A DNA stretch of 64,000 nucleotides. Source: CAVVYV01 sp963752585 (GTDB taxonomy: Bacteria > Actinomycetota > Thermoleophilia > Solirubrobacterales > 70-9). The stretch is from contig CAVVYV010000008.1 in the NCBI GenBank assembly GCA_963752585.1, forward strand, positions 124,001 through 188,000. Reading direction: 5' to 3'. Every line of letters starts with the position of its first letter. Positions within the stretch are counted from its first letter, which is position 1. The notes under the pieces are model-generated. The model was not told the DNA's origin, ran no database searches, and worked only from the letters and a program-made list of their open reading frames with translations. Made by a program: the position numbers and the translations under genes. Positions 1 through 8,851 of the stretch are shown piece after piece.

Positions 1-422
1 GGTCCCTGGGCGTTGTGGCGGATCCCGACCGGCTGCGGGTCGTGGACGATGATCACGTCCCATTCGCCGTCGAGGCTCCTGGCGTTCATCTCGTTGTAGT
101 GGTCGAACAGCTCCCACTCGTTCGAGGTGAGCGTGTTCGGGTCGCCCTGGAGCGAGTTGTGGAGGAGCTTGGTCGCGTTGAAGAACTCCTCCCGGCCCAT
201 GATCACCTGCCAGGAGACGTCGAGGCCGACGTCCCGCATCAGCGGCACCAGCGAGTAGAGGATCTCCGAGACCCCGCCGCCGAAGGCGGTGGCGCTGACG
301 TGGAGGATCCGTTTGCCGCTGAGGCCCTCGGCGAGGGTGCGGATCTCCTGAACCACGCCGCGCCCCGCCAGGTGGGTGTAGTCGGCCAGCGACTTGCTGC
401 CCAGCGCTACTTCCTGGAGCAT
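1..422 (-). CDS. treT: Trehalose synthase (GT4 family), N-terminal part, cut by window edge
   Basis: The translated N-terminus (MLQEVALGSKSLADY, then RILHVSATAFGGGVSEIL and a WQVIMGREEFFNATK segment followed by HNSLQG) matches the start of TreT-type trehalose glycosyltransferring synthases, which join NDP-glucose and glucose into trehalose in the cytoplasm. About 140 residues are present; the Rossmann catalytic half lies beyond the left edge. The ATG is preceded by a G-rich Shine-Dalgarno-like stretch and lies 28 bases after the stop of the upstream phosphatase gene, so the two are probably co-transcribed. The frame can be read a few codons further upstream, so the start is likely rather than certain. 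Family assignment is from remembered motifs. Confidence 0.78.
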   Translation of the reverse strand, partial: MLQEVALGSKSLADYTHLAGRGVVQEIRTLAEGLSGKRILHVSATAFGGGVSEILYSLVPLMRDVGLDVSWQVIMGREEFFNATKLLHNSLQGDPNTLTSNEWELFDHYNEMNARSLDGEWDVIIVHDPQPVGIRHNAQG

Positions 423-450
423 GTGCCCCCGCCAATAGATGCTGACCAGC

Positions 451-1391
451 TCAAGCGCCGAAACCTACCGGGACGCGCGCGATCAGCCGCTCGATGCCGT
501 GATCGACGGCCGTGCAGATCGCCGCGTGGAGCTCCCGGTTGGCGGCGCAGACGCAGGAGATCTGGAACTCGTGGGTGGAGCCGAGCAGGGGCCGTCCAGC
601 CAGGTCCTGCCCGTAGGCGTCGGTGACCACCGCGCCGGCCTCCTCGAGGCAGAGCGCCGCCGCCGCCAGGTCATAGGGCGAGTTGTTGAGGATCGCCCCG
701 CCGCCCACCCGCTCGAACTCCTCGCGCATCCCCGGGACGTCGTCGACGATCCGCGGGCCCGGCTCGATGTAGGCGTCGAGCTGGCCGGTGGCGATCCGGG
801 TCATGTCGTAGGTGGCGGAGCCGAGCTCGAAGCTGGCGCCGCCCACCGAGGAGGCGTCGACCAGCTCCGCCAGCACCTCCATCAACGCCAGCGCGGGCCT
901 CCCGCGCAGCCCGTAGGTCCAGAACATCCGCTCGAGGGAGCGGTTTCCGGAGAGGCTGCGCGGCGGGCTCGAGGCCGGCGCCGCGCTCGGCGACGAAGGT
1001 CGCGCCCCCCTTCAGCTCGCTAACCACGCCGACCCGGACGTCCCCCATCGTCGGCTCCGAGTCGAGGCGGGCGGCGGCGATCGAGACGCAGCAGGACTCG
1101 AGCCCGGCGAGGGCGGGCCGGGTGCCGTCGACGGGGTCGACGATCAGCACCCACTCGGCGCGGTCGCCCGCCGGCGGAGACCATCCCCCGGTCCTCGGAG
1201 TAGAAGGCCACCTCGGGGGCGCGCTCGGCGAGGAACGCCTCCATCCGGGCCTCGGCGCGCTCGTCGATCGCGAAGGTGACGTCGCCTCCCTCGGCCTCGC
1301 CGGCGTGGACGCGTCCCTCGGGGGCGCCGAGCAGAGGCAGCACCTCCTCGCGAAGGGCGGCCGCGAGGTCGAGGCAGAGCCCCTTGATCAA
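451..1391 (-). CDS. Inositol monophosphatase-family protein (frame-broken)
   Basis: The repaired frame runs from a TTG that overlaps the stop of the protease gene (TTGA) to a TGA. The middle carries VLIVDPVDGTRP, the metal-binding DPxDGT signature of the Mg-dependent IMPase/FBPase/CysQ superfamily, preceded by an acidic YSEDRG segment. The C-terminal part has PRIVDDVPG and SPYDLAAAALCLEEAGAVVTD, resembling the second metal/substrate region. About 310 residues is normal for the family. Single-base breaks lie near 1171 and near 970; deleting one G near 1171 joins the first two parts. The substrate is not predictable: inositol phosphate, NADP-type phosphates and sugar phosphates all occur. Its place in front of treT suggests sugar or osmolyte metabolism, which is inference. 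Confidence 0.72.
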
Positions 1392-2564
1392 CGAGCTACG
1401 CGCTCGGGCCGCGGCTCCAGCTCGACCTCGATCTCCTGCTCGTCTCCGTCGCGCAGCACCAGCAGGGTCACCGTCTGCCCCGGGCGCTGCCGCGAGATCA
1501 GCTCGGCGAGGTCGCTCTCCGCCTTCAGGCGCTGCCCGTTGACGGCGATGATCACGTCCCCGCCGGTCCTGATCCGGGCCCCCTGGAAGGTCTGCTGCCC
1601 GGACGCCCCCTCGATTCCCGGCGTCGTCGGCGGGCCCGTCCGGGACCACCTCGGAGATCAGGGCGCCGGTGTCGGTCCCGAGGTCGAGCTCGTCGGCGAG
1701 CTGGGGCCAGATCGCCTGGGTGGTGACGCCGAGGTAGGCGTACTCGACCTTGCCGCTCTCGCGCAGCTGGTCGAGCGAGTAGCGGATCGCGGTCACCGGG
1801 ATCGCGAAGCCGACCCCGAGTTCGTCCCGGACGAGCTCTCGATCTGCTGGTTGATCCCGATCACCCTGCCGTCGGCATCGAGCAGGGGCCCGCCGGAGTT
1901 GCCGGGGTTGATCGAGGCGTCGGTCTGGATCGCGTTGTCGACCGTGAACTGGGTGAGCGAGTTGATCGAGCGGTCGGTGGCGGAGATGATCCCGACCGAG
2001 AGTGACTGCTTCTCGCCGAAGGGGCTGCCGATCGCCGCCACCGGCTCGCCGACCGCGAACTCCTCGCGCTCGGAGAGCGCGATCGGGTGCAGGTTGAGGC
2101 CCCTCCGGATCGACCTTGATCAGGGCGACGTCGGCATCGGGATCGAAGCCGACGATCTCGGCGGGCACCCGGTTGCGGTCGCTGAACTCGACGTAGACCT
2201 GGCCGGCGGGCTTCGGGTTGCCGCCGCCGTTGTTCTGCGCCGCCGCTGGTGACGACGTGGGCGTTGGTGACGATCTCGCCCTCATCGGAGATGACGAAGC
2301 CCGAGCCCTGCCCCGCCTGCGCGCCGAGGTCGGCGGCGAGCCCCGCTGCCGAAGATCGAGAGCACCGTGACCACGCCCGGAGCGTCCCGCTGTAGATCTC
2401 GGCCGGGTTGAAGTCGCCGTCGGTCGACGCGACCACCACCTCGGTGGTGCTGGTCGAGGTCGAGGTCGAGGCCTGCCCGGAGTCGCCGTCATCGTCGCCA
2501 CCGCCGCAGCCTGAGACAGCGCCGCCATCAGCGAGGCGGCGGCGAGCAGCGCCGCCGCTCTCAT
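1388..2564 (-). CDS. HtrA/DegP-like serine protease lipoprotein with PDZ domain (frame-broken)
   Basis: This is an exported trypsin-like S1C protease, probably for envelope protein quality control. After an alanine-rich signal peptide a lipobox-like LSGC appears if one base is removed near 2514, followed by GGGDDDGDSGQ and a Ser/Thr-rich linker. The catalytic triad is visible as IVTNAHVV (His), PDADVALIKVD (Asp) and INPGNSGGPLLDADG (Ser). A C-terminal PDZ domain follows (VPDGPADDAG, later GGDVIIAVNGQ). About 390 residues is typical. At least five further single-base breaks occur (near 2345-2385, 2245, 2100, 1835 and 1620). It starts 15 bases after the kinase stop, in the order regulator-kinase-protease, like the mycobacterial MprAB-PepD arrangement. 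Confidence 0.85.
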
Positions 2565-2579
2565 GCCGCCAACCCGAAT

Positions 2580-4039
2580 CTACGGCGGCGGCTCACGCCG
2601 CCGCCTCGGCCGGCCGGCGGTGCGGGCGCCGCTCGGGCCCGCCAGGGGCAGGGAGAGGGTGAAGGCGGTGTAGCCCCGCTGGGAGACGACCTCCAGCGAT
2701 CCGCCCATCCGGGTGGCGAGCTCGTGGGCGATCGCCAGCCCGAGGCCGGAGCCGGTGGCGGTGTCGCCGCTGTAGAAGCGGTCGAAGACCCGATCGAGCG
2801 CCCGCGCGTCGAGCCCCTTGCCGTCGTCGCCGACGATCAGCTCGGCGGCGCTCGGCGCCGCTGACGGCGGTGACGTTCACCTTGGTGCCCTCGGGAGTGT
2901 GGGTGAGCGCATTGTCGAGGAGGATACGGATGATCTGCCCGACCCGATCGGGGTCGGCGAGCGCGATCGCCTGGCCCCGTCCCCTCACCTCGAGCCGGGA
3001 TTGGTGGTGCTTGGCCGCCGGGCCTGAACTCGGCGGCGATGTCGCGGGCCAGCTCCTTCAGGTCGACCCGCTCGCGCTGGAGCTCCATCACGTCGGCGTC
3101 CAGCTTCGAGAGGTCGAGCAGGTTCGCGGTCAGCTTCTGGAGGCGCTCGATCTGCCCCCGCATCTCGGCGACGAAGGCCCGTCGCTCGGCGGCGCTCGGG
3201 TTCTCGGTCTCGAGCAGCTCGACGAAGCCGCCCAGCGAGAAGATCGGCGTGCGCAGCTCGTGCGAGGCGTTGGCGATGAACTCCTTGCGGGCCCGGTCGA
3301 GACGGGCGAGGTGCCTCTGCATCTCGTTGAAGGTGCGAGCGAGCTGGCCGAGCTCGTCGGAGGAGTCGATCGGGATCGTCTCGCCGAAGTCGCCCTCGGC
3401 GACCTGCTCGGCCGCCTGGCGGAGGCGCCGCAGCCGCCGGGAGGCGGCGCCCGCGGCCCAGAACCCGACCAGGGACGCCCCGACCAGGGCGATCGCCCCC
3501 GCGATCAGGATCTGGCGGCGAATCAGGGCGACGTTGTCCTCGACCTCGGCGAGGGGGCTGGAGAGCACCGCCACCCACTCGGTCTGGCCACCGACCTCGA
3601 TCGGCACCGCCGAGGTGCCGACCCGGTTTCCCGCCACCGTGTCCACCCCGGAGGTGACGTTGCCCTCCGCGGCGGCGGCGTCAGCGGAGAGGTAGTCGCC
3701 CTGGATCGCGGTCGGCTCACCTTGCGAGTCGGCGATCACGAAGGCAGGCATCGGGGTGCCGCTCTCGTCCCGAACCGCGAGCAGGGTCACCCGGCTCTCG
3801 GTCGTCTGCCCGATGCTGCGGACCAGCTCCCGCACCTGCTCCTCGGAGGCGCCGCTCTGCAGGGCGCGGGCGAGCCGCGGGCCCTGCTCGTCGCCGAGCC
3901 GCTCGAGCCGGCGCAGCTTCTCGGCGGTGAGGCTGGACTCGAGCTGGGGGACGACGTAGAGGTAGACGAAGCCGATCGCCGCCGCGGTGATCGCGAAGAT
4001 CAGCAGGACCAGCCGGTTTCGGAGCGTGTCGAATCTCAA
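2580..4039 (-). CDS. HAMP-containing sensor histidine kinase (frame-broken)
   Basis: This membrane sensor kinase pairs with the adjacent regulator. Residues about 8-28 form a transmembrane helix (LVLLIFAITAAAIGFVYLY), an extracytoplasmic sensor of about 130 residues follows, then a second helix (ILIAGAIALVGASLVGF), a HAMP domain, and a HisKA box FIANASHELRTP with the phosphoacceptor near His259. The HATPase region shows LLDNALTHTPEG (N box), IVGDDGKGL (G1) and SGLGLAIAHE (G2). Breaks lie near 3015 and 2865; in the repaired frame the stop is TAG at 2580. The TTG start overlaps the regulator stop as TTGA, which implies translational coupling. The signal sensed is unknown; coupling to an HtrA gene suggests envelope stress. 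Confidence 0.88.
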
Positions 4040-4748
4040 TCGCGGTCAGCGTCCCGGAACCGGTAGCCGACCCCCCGCACGGTGAACAGGTACTCGGGAT
4101 GCTTGGCGTCGCGCTCGAGCTTCTCCCTCAGGTGGCGAATGTGGACGTCGACCGTGCGCGGATCGCGGTAGGTCGAGTCGCCCCAGACGTGCTCGAGCAG
4201 CGTCTCCCGGCTGAAGACGCGGCCCGGGGAGCTCGCGAGCGCCGAGAGGATCTCGAACTCGACGTAGGTCAGCTCGACCGGCTTCGCCGCGCACCTCGGC
4301 AGGTGCGGCGCTCGGGATCGATCTGGAGGTCGCCCGCCCTGATCGGCTCGTCGCCGGCCGGTCCGCGCCCGGCCATGTTGCCGCGCCGCAGCGCCGCCTT
4401 CACCCGGCTTCGGAACTCGCGAACCGAGAACGGCTTGGTGATGTAGTCGTCGGCGCCCATCTCGAGGCCGACGACCTTGTCGATCTCGTCGCCCTTGGCG
4501 GTGAGCATGATGATCGGGACCTGGCTGCGCGTCCGCATCCGCCTGCAGACCTCGATCCCGTCGAGCTTCGGCAGCATGATGTCGAGGACGACCAGGTCGA
4601 AGCGCTGCTCGGCGAAGCGGTCGAGGGCCTCCTGGCCGTCGGTCGCCCCGACCACGTCGTAGCCCTCCTTGCGAAGCGGGTATGTGAGAAGGGTCTGGAC
4701 TGCCTGCTCGTCGTCGACGAGCAGAATCCGCGCCTGTCCACGCGCCAT
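4036..4748 (-). CDS. OmpR/PhoB-family response regulator (frame-broken)
   Basis: The N-terminal receiver domain is complete: acidic pocket DD at residues 12-13, phosphoacceptor Asp56 in LVVLDIMLP, conserved Thr in MLTAKG and Lys in YITKPFS. The C-terminal winged helix follows (FEILSALASSPGRVFSRETLLEHVWG, then RTVDVHIRHLREKL and VRGVGYRF), typical of OmpR/PhoB DNA-binding domains. Two extra bases, near 4285 and 4305, break the linker; deleting one C at each restores one frame of about 236 residues. It is the first gene of the minus-strand stress operon and faces a divergent gene across a 75-base gap that must hold both promoters. No operator could be recognised in the gap. Confidence 0.9.
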
Positions 4749-4823
4749 GCTTGAAGGTTAGAAGGCGGACGTCAAACCGAAATGCCTGCTCGCAACCAAT
4801 GATTCGTCCAGCACTCAGATCTC

Positions 4824-6742
4824 GTGATCGATCTGCGCCTCTGGAGAGCCGCCCTGCTGCCGATCCCCGTCGTCGTCCTGGTGGGGATGTTCTCGCTGCA
4901 GGAGGTGCCGCCGCCCCTCGAGCAGGGGCTGCCGCCGGACGCCTTCGACGGCGAGGCGGTCGCCTCCCTGGCGGACGATCTGGCCGCTCGGCGGCCGATC
5001 CCGCGCCCCGGCTCGGAGGCCGACGAGCAGCTCGGGGAGCTGGTCAAGGCGCGGCTTCGCGGCGATCGGCGGGCTCACCCTCTCCGAGCAGCGCTTCGAG
5101 GGCTCCTTCGGCGGCGAGGACGTCGAGCTGCGCAACCTGATCGGGGTGCTCCCGGGGCAGTCCGATCGGCAGGTCGCCCTGATCGCCTGCCGCGACGCCG
5201 CCCAGGGCAGCGGCGCCACCACCAGCATCGCCTCGACCGCGGCGATGCTGGAGATCGCCAACGCCTTCTCCGGCTCCACCCACAGCAAGACGCTGGTCTT
5301 CGTCTCCACCGACGGCTGCAGCATCGGCGCCCTCGGCGCGCGCCGCTTCGTCCGCGACTACACCAGCGCGGACCTGCTCGACGGGGCGATCGTCCTCAGC
5401 CAGCCGGCCTCGCCGGACCCCGAGCCGCCGCTGGTGATCCCCTGGTCGACCGGCCCGCAGAGCACCGCCAGCCAGCTCGCCGAGACCACCAAGCGGACGA
5501 TCTCGGAGGAGACCGGGACGCCGGCGGGCGACGAGGGCCCCCTCGACGATCTCTTCCGGCTGGCGCTACCGGCCGCGATCGGCGAGCAGGGGCCGCTGAT
5601 CGAGGGCGGCCTGGACGCGATCCGCGTCTCCTCCTCGGGCGAGCTGCCGCCGGCGGCCGCCGACGACGACCCCGCCAACCTCGACTCGGAGACCCTCGAT
5701 CGATTCGGGCGCGCCTCGCTCTCCCTGATGCTGACCCTCGACGCGGCCCCGGGCGGGCTCGAGCACGGCCCCAGCGCCTACATCGGCCTCGCCGGCAACC
5801 TGCTTCCGGGCTGGACCCTCGGGCTGCTGGCGCTCGCCCTGCTGCTGCCGGTGGCGGCGACCGCCGCGGTCGGGCTCTCGGCCTCGGCCCGCAGCCCCGC
5901 CGAGGCGGTCCGGGGCCTGATCTGGGTCGGCGTCCGAGTCCTGCCGTTCCTCGCGGCGCTGGTGGTGACGGACGCGCTGATCGTGGTCGGGCTGCTGCCC
6001 AGCCCCGACTTCCCCTTCGACCCGGCGACGGAGTCGCTCGGAGTGGTCGGGATCGCTCTCGGTGCTGGCGGTCGCGGCGGCGCTCGGCGCTGCCGCCTGG
6101 TTCCTGCGACCGCTCCGCCCGCCGGCCCGCGGCGCCGCCGCGACCGCGCGCCCGGCGGCGCTCCTCGTCGCCGCCCTCGCGGGGTTGGGGATCTGGCTCG
6201 ACAACCCGTATCTCGGGCTGCTGGTGGGCATCGGGCTCCAGGCCTGGGTGCCCGCCGCCGCCCGCTCCGAGCTCGGGCGCCTGGCGCCGACCGCCTGGAT
6301 CCTGGTCGGGCTGATCCCGGCGCTGCGTCGCGATCGCCGATCTCGCCGGCCGGTTCGGGGTCGGGCTCGGCGTCCTCGAGGACCTGCTGCTGATGTTCAG
6401 CGGCGACCAGATCGGCGACCTCCCCGCCCTGCTGGTCTGCGCTGATCGCCGGAGCGGCGCTGGCGATCATCGCCGCCGCCGGCCGCGGCCCGGCCCCGGC
6501 CTCGCCGGAGATGACGATCGAGGCCCGCGACGAGGACGGCGAGCCCGCGCCGCCCGCCGATCGGGCAGAGTCGCCCGAGAGAGGCGCGGCGGAGGAGGAC
6601 GCTCAGCCGGAGGAGCCGGAGCGAGCCGGAGCCCGAGCCGGCCGAGCCCGAGCGCGACCCCCGCCTGTGGTCGAAGCCGGCCGGCTCGAGCTCGCCGCCG
6701 CCGGGAAGGCGGAGGCTGACGCCTTCGCCGTCGGTGACGTAG
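4824..6742 (+). CDS. Membrane protein with degenerate M28-peptidase-like domain (frame-broken)
   Basis: An N-terminal helix (LWRAALLPIPVVVLVGMF) leads to an extracytoplasmic domain that follows the M28 fold: ELRNLIGVLPG, VALIACRDA, GATTSIASTAAMLEIANAF, TLVFVSTDGCSIGALGARRFV. In active M28 enzymes these positions read AHxDS, GAxDxxSG and GEExGLxGS; here the His, bridging Asp and Glu-Glu positions are replaced, so zinc binding and catalysis look lost. After about residue 320 there are roughly eight hydrophobic segments and then an acidic EPEPEPAEPE tail. Frame breaks are near 5053, 6055, 6325, 6435 and 6629. The tail overlaps the 3' end of convergent thiL by about 140 bases. The function is unknown; a scaffolding or binding role is inference. 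Confidence 0.66.
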
Positions 6743-7642
6743 CCGATCTCGGTCAGCTCGAGCCCGCCCGCGCCGACCGCGGCGCGGGCGTCGTCGAGCC
6801 GATCGGGAGGGAGGGTGGCGAGCAGCTCGAAGTCCTCGCCGCCCAGGGCCGCCAGCTCCACCGCCCCGCCGCGGCGGGCGACCTCGGTCACCCCCTCGGC
6901 GAGCGGAAGCCGGTCGAGGTCGATCTCGATCCGGCACCCACCGGCGTCGGCGAGGTGGCCGGCGTCGGCGCCGAGGCCGTCGCTGAGATCGATCATCGAG
7001 GTGGCGCCCCGCCGCCGCCAGCGCCTGGCCCGCCGCCAGCCGCGGGCGGGGGTCGAGCTGGCGGGCGAGCAGGGCGTCCCGCCGCTCCGGCGAGATCCCC
7101 TCCGCCCGGGCCGTGCCGGCGAGCAGCTCGAGGGCGGCGGCGGCCCCGCCGAGCTCGCCGGTGACCGCGACCAGGTCCCCCGCTCGCGCCCCGGCCCGCC
7201 TCACCAGGCGGCGCGCCCGTCTCGTAGCCGACCGCGGTCGACCGCGAGGAAGATCTGGGGAGCGGCGACCAGGTCGCCGCCGGCGACCGCGACCCGCTCT
7301 CGACGCAGCGACCGCGGCGATCCCGTCGGCGATCGCGAGCAGCGTCTCGTCCTCGGCCTCGGTGGGGGCGCCGAGGACGACGTAGGCCTCGCCCGCCGCG
7401 GCGCCCATCGCGGCGAGGTCGGAGAGCGACGCCGCCAGCGCCTTGCGTCCGACCGCCTCGGGCGGGAACTCCGGCAGGGTGAAGTGGACCCCCTCGACGA
7501 TCGCGTCGACGGTGACCGCGGCGGCGCCGTCGCCGGGCTCGACCACCGCGGCGTCGTCGCCGCTTCCCACCCTCACCCGGGGCCCGGTCGCCGGCAGCCG
7601 CTCGGTGATCGCCGCGATCAGGTCGAACTCGCCGCGAGCCAT
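6603..7642 (-). CDS. thiL: Thiamine-monophosphate kinase (frame-broken)
   Basis: ThiL phosphorylates thiamine monophosphate to thiamine diphosphate with ATP in the cytoplasm. The N-terminus MARGEFDLIAAITERL, GSGDDAAVV, VDAIVEGVHF, and later SLSDLAAMGA, SMIDLSDGLGADAGHLA, LGGEDFELLATLP and the terminal PAGFDH are the family hallmarks in order. It is an AIRS-type kinase of about 340 residues. Breaks lie near 7305, 7210, 7010 and 6629. Removing one base near 6629 gives a short Gly/Ser-rich tail and a TGA at 6603, and the same edit repairs the opposite-strand gene. The start has GGAGG almost abutting the ATG, a poor spacing. It follows the GT87-like gene by about 10 bases. No TPP riboswitch was seen. 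Confidence 0.85.
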
Positions 7643-7651
7643 CCCTCCAAT

Positions 7652-8844
7652 CTAAGGCCGACTCCCAGTCCACGCCGCGGAGGATCGGCGCGCAGACCAG
7701 GAACAGGTAGACGAGCAGGAGCAGGTTGCGGCCCGGCGATCCGCCAGACGAAGTCGGCGTGGAGGTCGCCGATCGCGTCGTCGTAGTGGCGCAGCGCCAG
7801 CTCGGTGAGGACGAAGCGCCGCGAGCAGGACGAGGTTCTCCCGCCCGAGGCCGTATGCGGCGGCCGAGAGCGGCAGCAGCCATAACAGGAACTGGGGCGA
7901 GAGCACCGGGTAGAGGACGACGAACACCGCGAGCAGCGCGGTCGACCAGCGGAGCCAGTCGACCTCGTCGCCAGCCAGCCGGCCAGGAGCACCACCAGGT
8001 AGAGGCAGACCATCGCCGCCAGCGAGGCCGCCCGGGCGAGCGTCGGCGCCGGTGGCGACCACGTTCCAGCTGCCGTTGCGTGAACTCGCTGTGGACCTCG
8101 GCGCCGAGCATGTTGGCGACGACGAAGGGGGTGGCGGCGATCGTCTCCACCTGGAGGGCGCGGTCGGTCTGGTAGGTGACCGCGGAGGTGAAGTGATCCC
8201 CCCAGGCGATCACCACCGCGACCGCCACCAGCCAGCGGGATCGCCGCGGCGATCGCGACCCGGCGCGGGTGGCGCTCGCCCCGCAGCAGCGCCGGGAAGA
8301 GCAGCAGGGGGAAGGCCTTCACCGCCGCTCCGGTGGCGAGCAGCGCCGACCAGCCGGCGGAGCGGCCGCGCTCCCGCGCGAGCACCGCGGCGAGCACCAG
8401 CAGGGCGGGGACGAGGTCGAAGCGCGCCAGCGCCAGCGGCGCCTCGTCGATGATCGAGTCGGCGAGGACGATCCCGGAGAGGGCGACGATCCCGACGGTG
8501 TAGACGCCGAGCGCACCCAGCACCCGCCGCTGGTCACCGGGCAGCGCCAGGGCGAGCACCAGGACGATCGCCAGGTCGAAGCCGATCATCTCCCACATGA
8601 AGGCCTCGCCGTAGTCGTCGAGCCCGTCGCCGGTCAGCGCCGGGCCGACGATCAGCGGGATCGAGAGCGGCGGGTACTCGAGCTCCTGGTCGTCGTAGGG
8701 ACGGTCGCCGTCCTCGATCGCCTCGGCCTCCGGCCCGAAGTCGCGCTCGAGGATCGAGGACCAGGAGCCGACCGTGGGAGCGAGCAGCGCCAGGTGCAGG
8801 GCGCAGACGCAGACCGCCGCGATCCCCCTGGCCCGCGTGGTCAA
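7652..8844 (-). CDS. Polytopic membrane glycosyltransferase, GT87/DUF2029-like (frame-broken)
   Basis: The protein has about nine hydrophobic helices and an acidic extracytoplasmic loop after the first one (ILERDFGPEAEAIEDG, YDDQELEYPPLSIPLI). The D-x-x-Y/EYPPL pattern resembles polyprenyl-phosphate-mannose dependent alpha-mannosyltransferases of the GT-C fold (GT87/DUF2029), in which the loop acidic residue is catalytic. The cytoplasmic-side motif GAAVKAFPLLLFPALLRGERHPRR also fits. The C-terminus reads LSPQFLLWLLPL, as in that family. It begins with TTG 7 bases after the PBP stop. There are many single-base breaks (near 8235, 8070, 7975, 7820, 7735), so the end at 7652 is a repaired estimate. 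Its position in a cell-wall gene run suggests glycan assembly. Confidence 0.6.
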
Positions 8845-8851
8845 GGGATGA

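Noticed and set aside
1388..2564. Programmed ribosomal frameshifting in htrA and other genes
   Set aside because: The breaks occur in unrelated contexts with no slippery site or downstream structure in common and several fall in one gene; an error explanation is simpler.
7640..7700. TPP riboswitch in front of thiL
   Set aside because: The upstream sequence is the coding end of the GT87-like gene and lacks the conserved THI-box segments.
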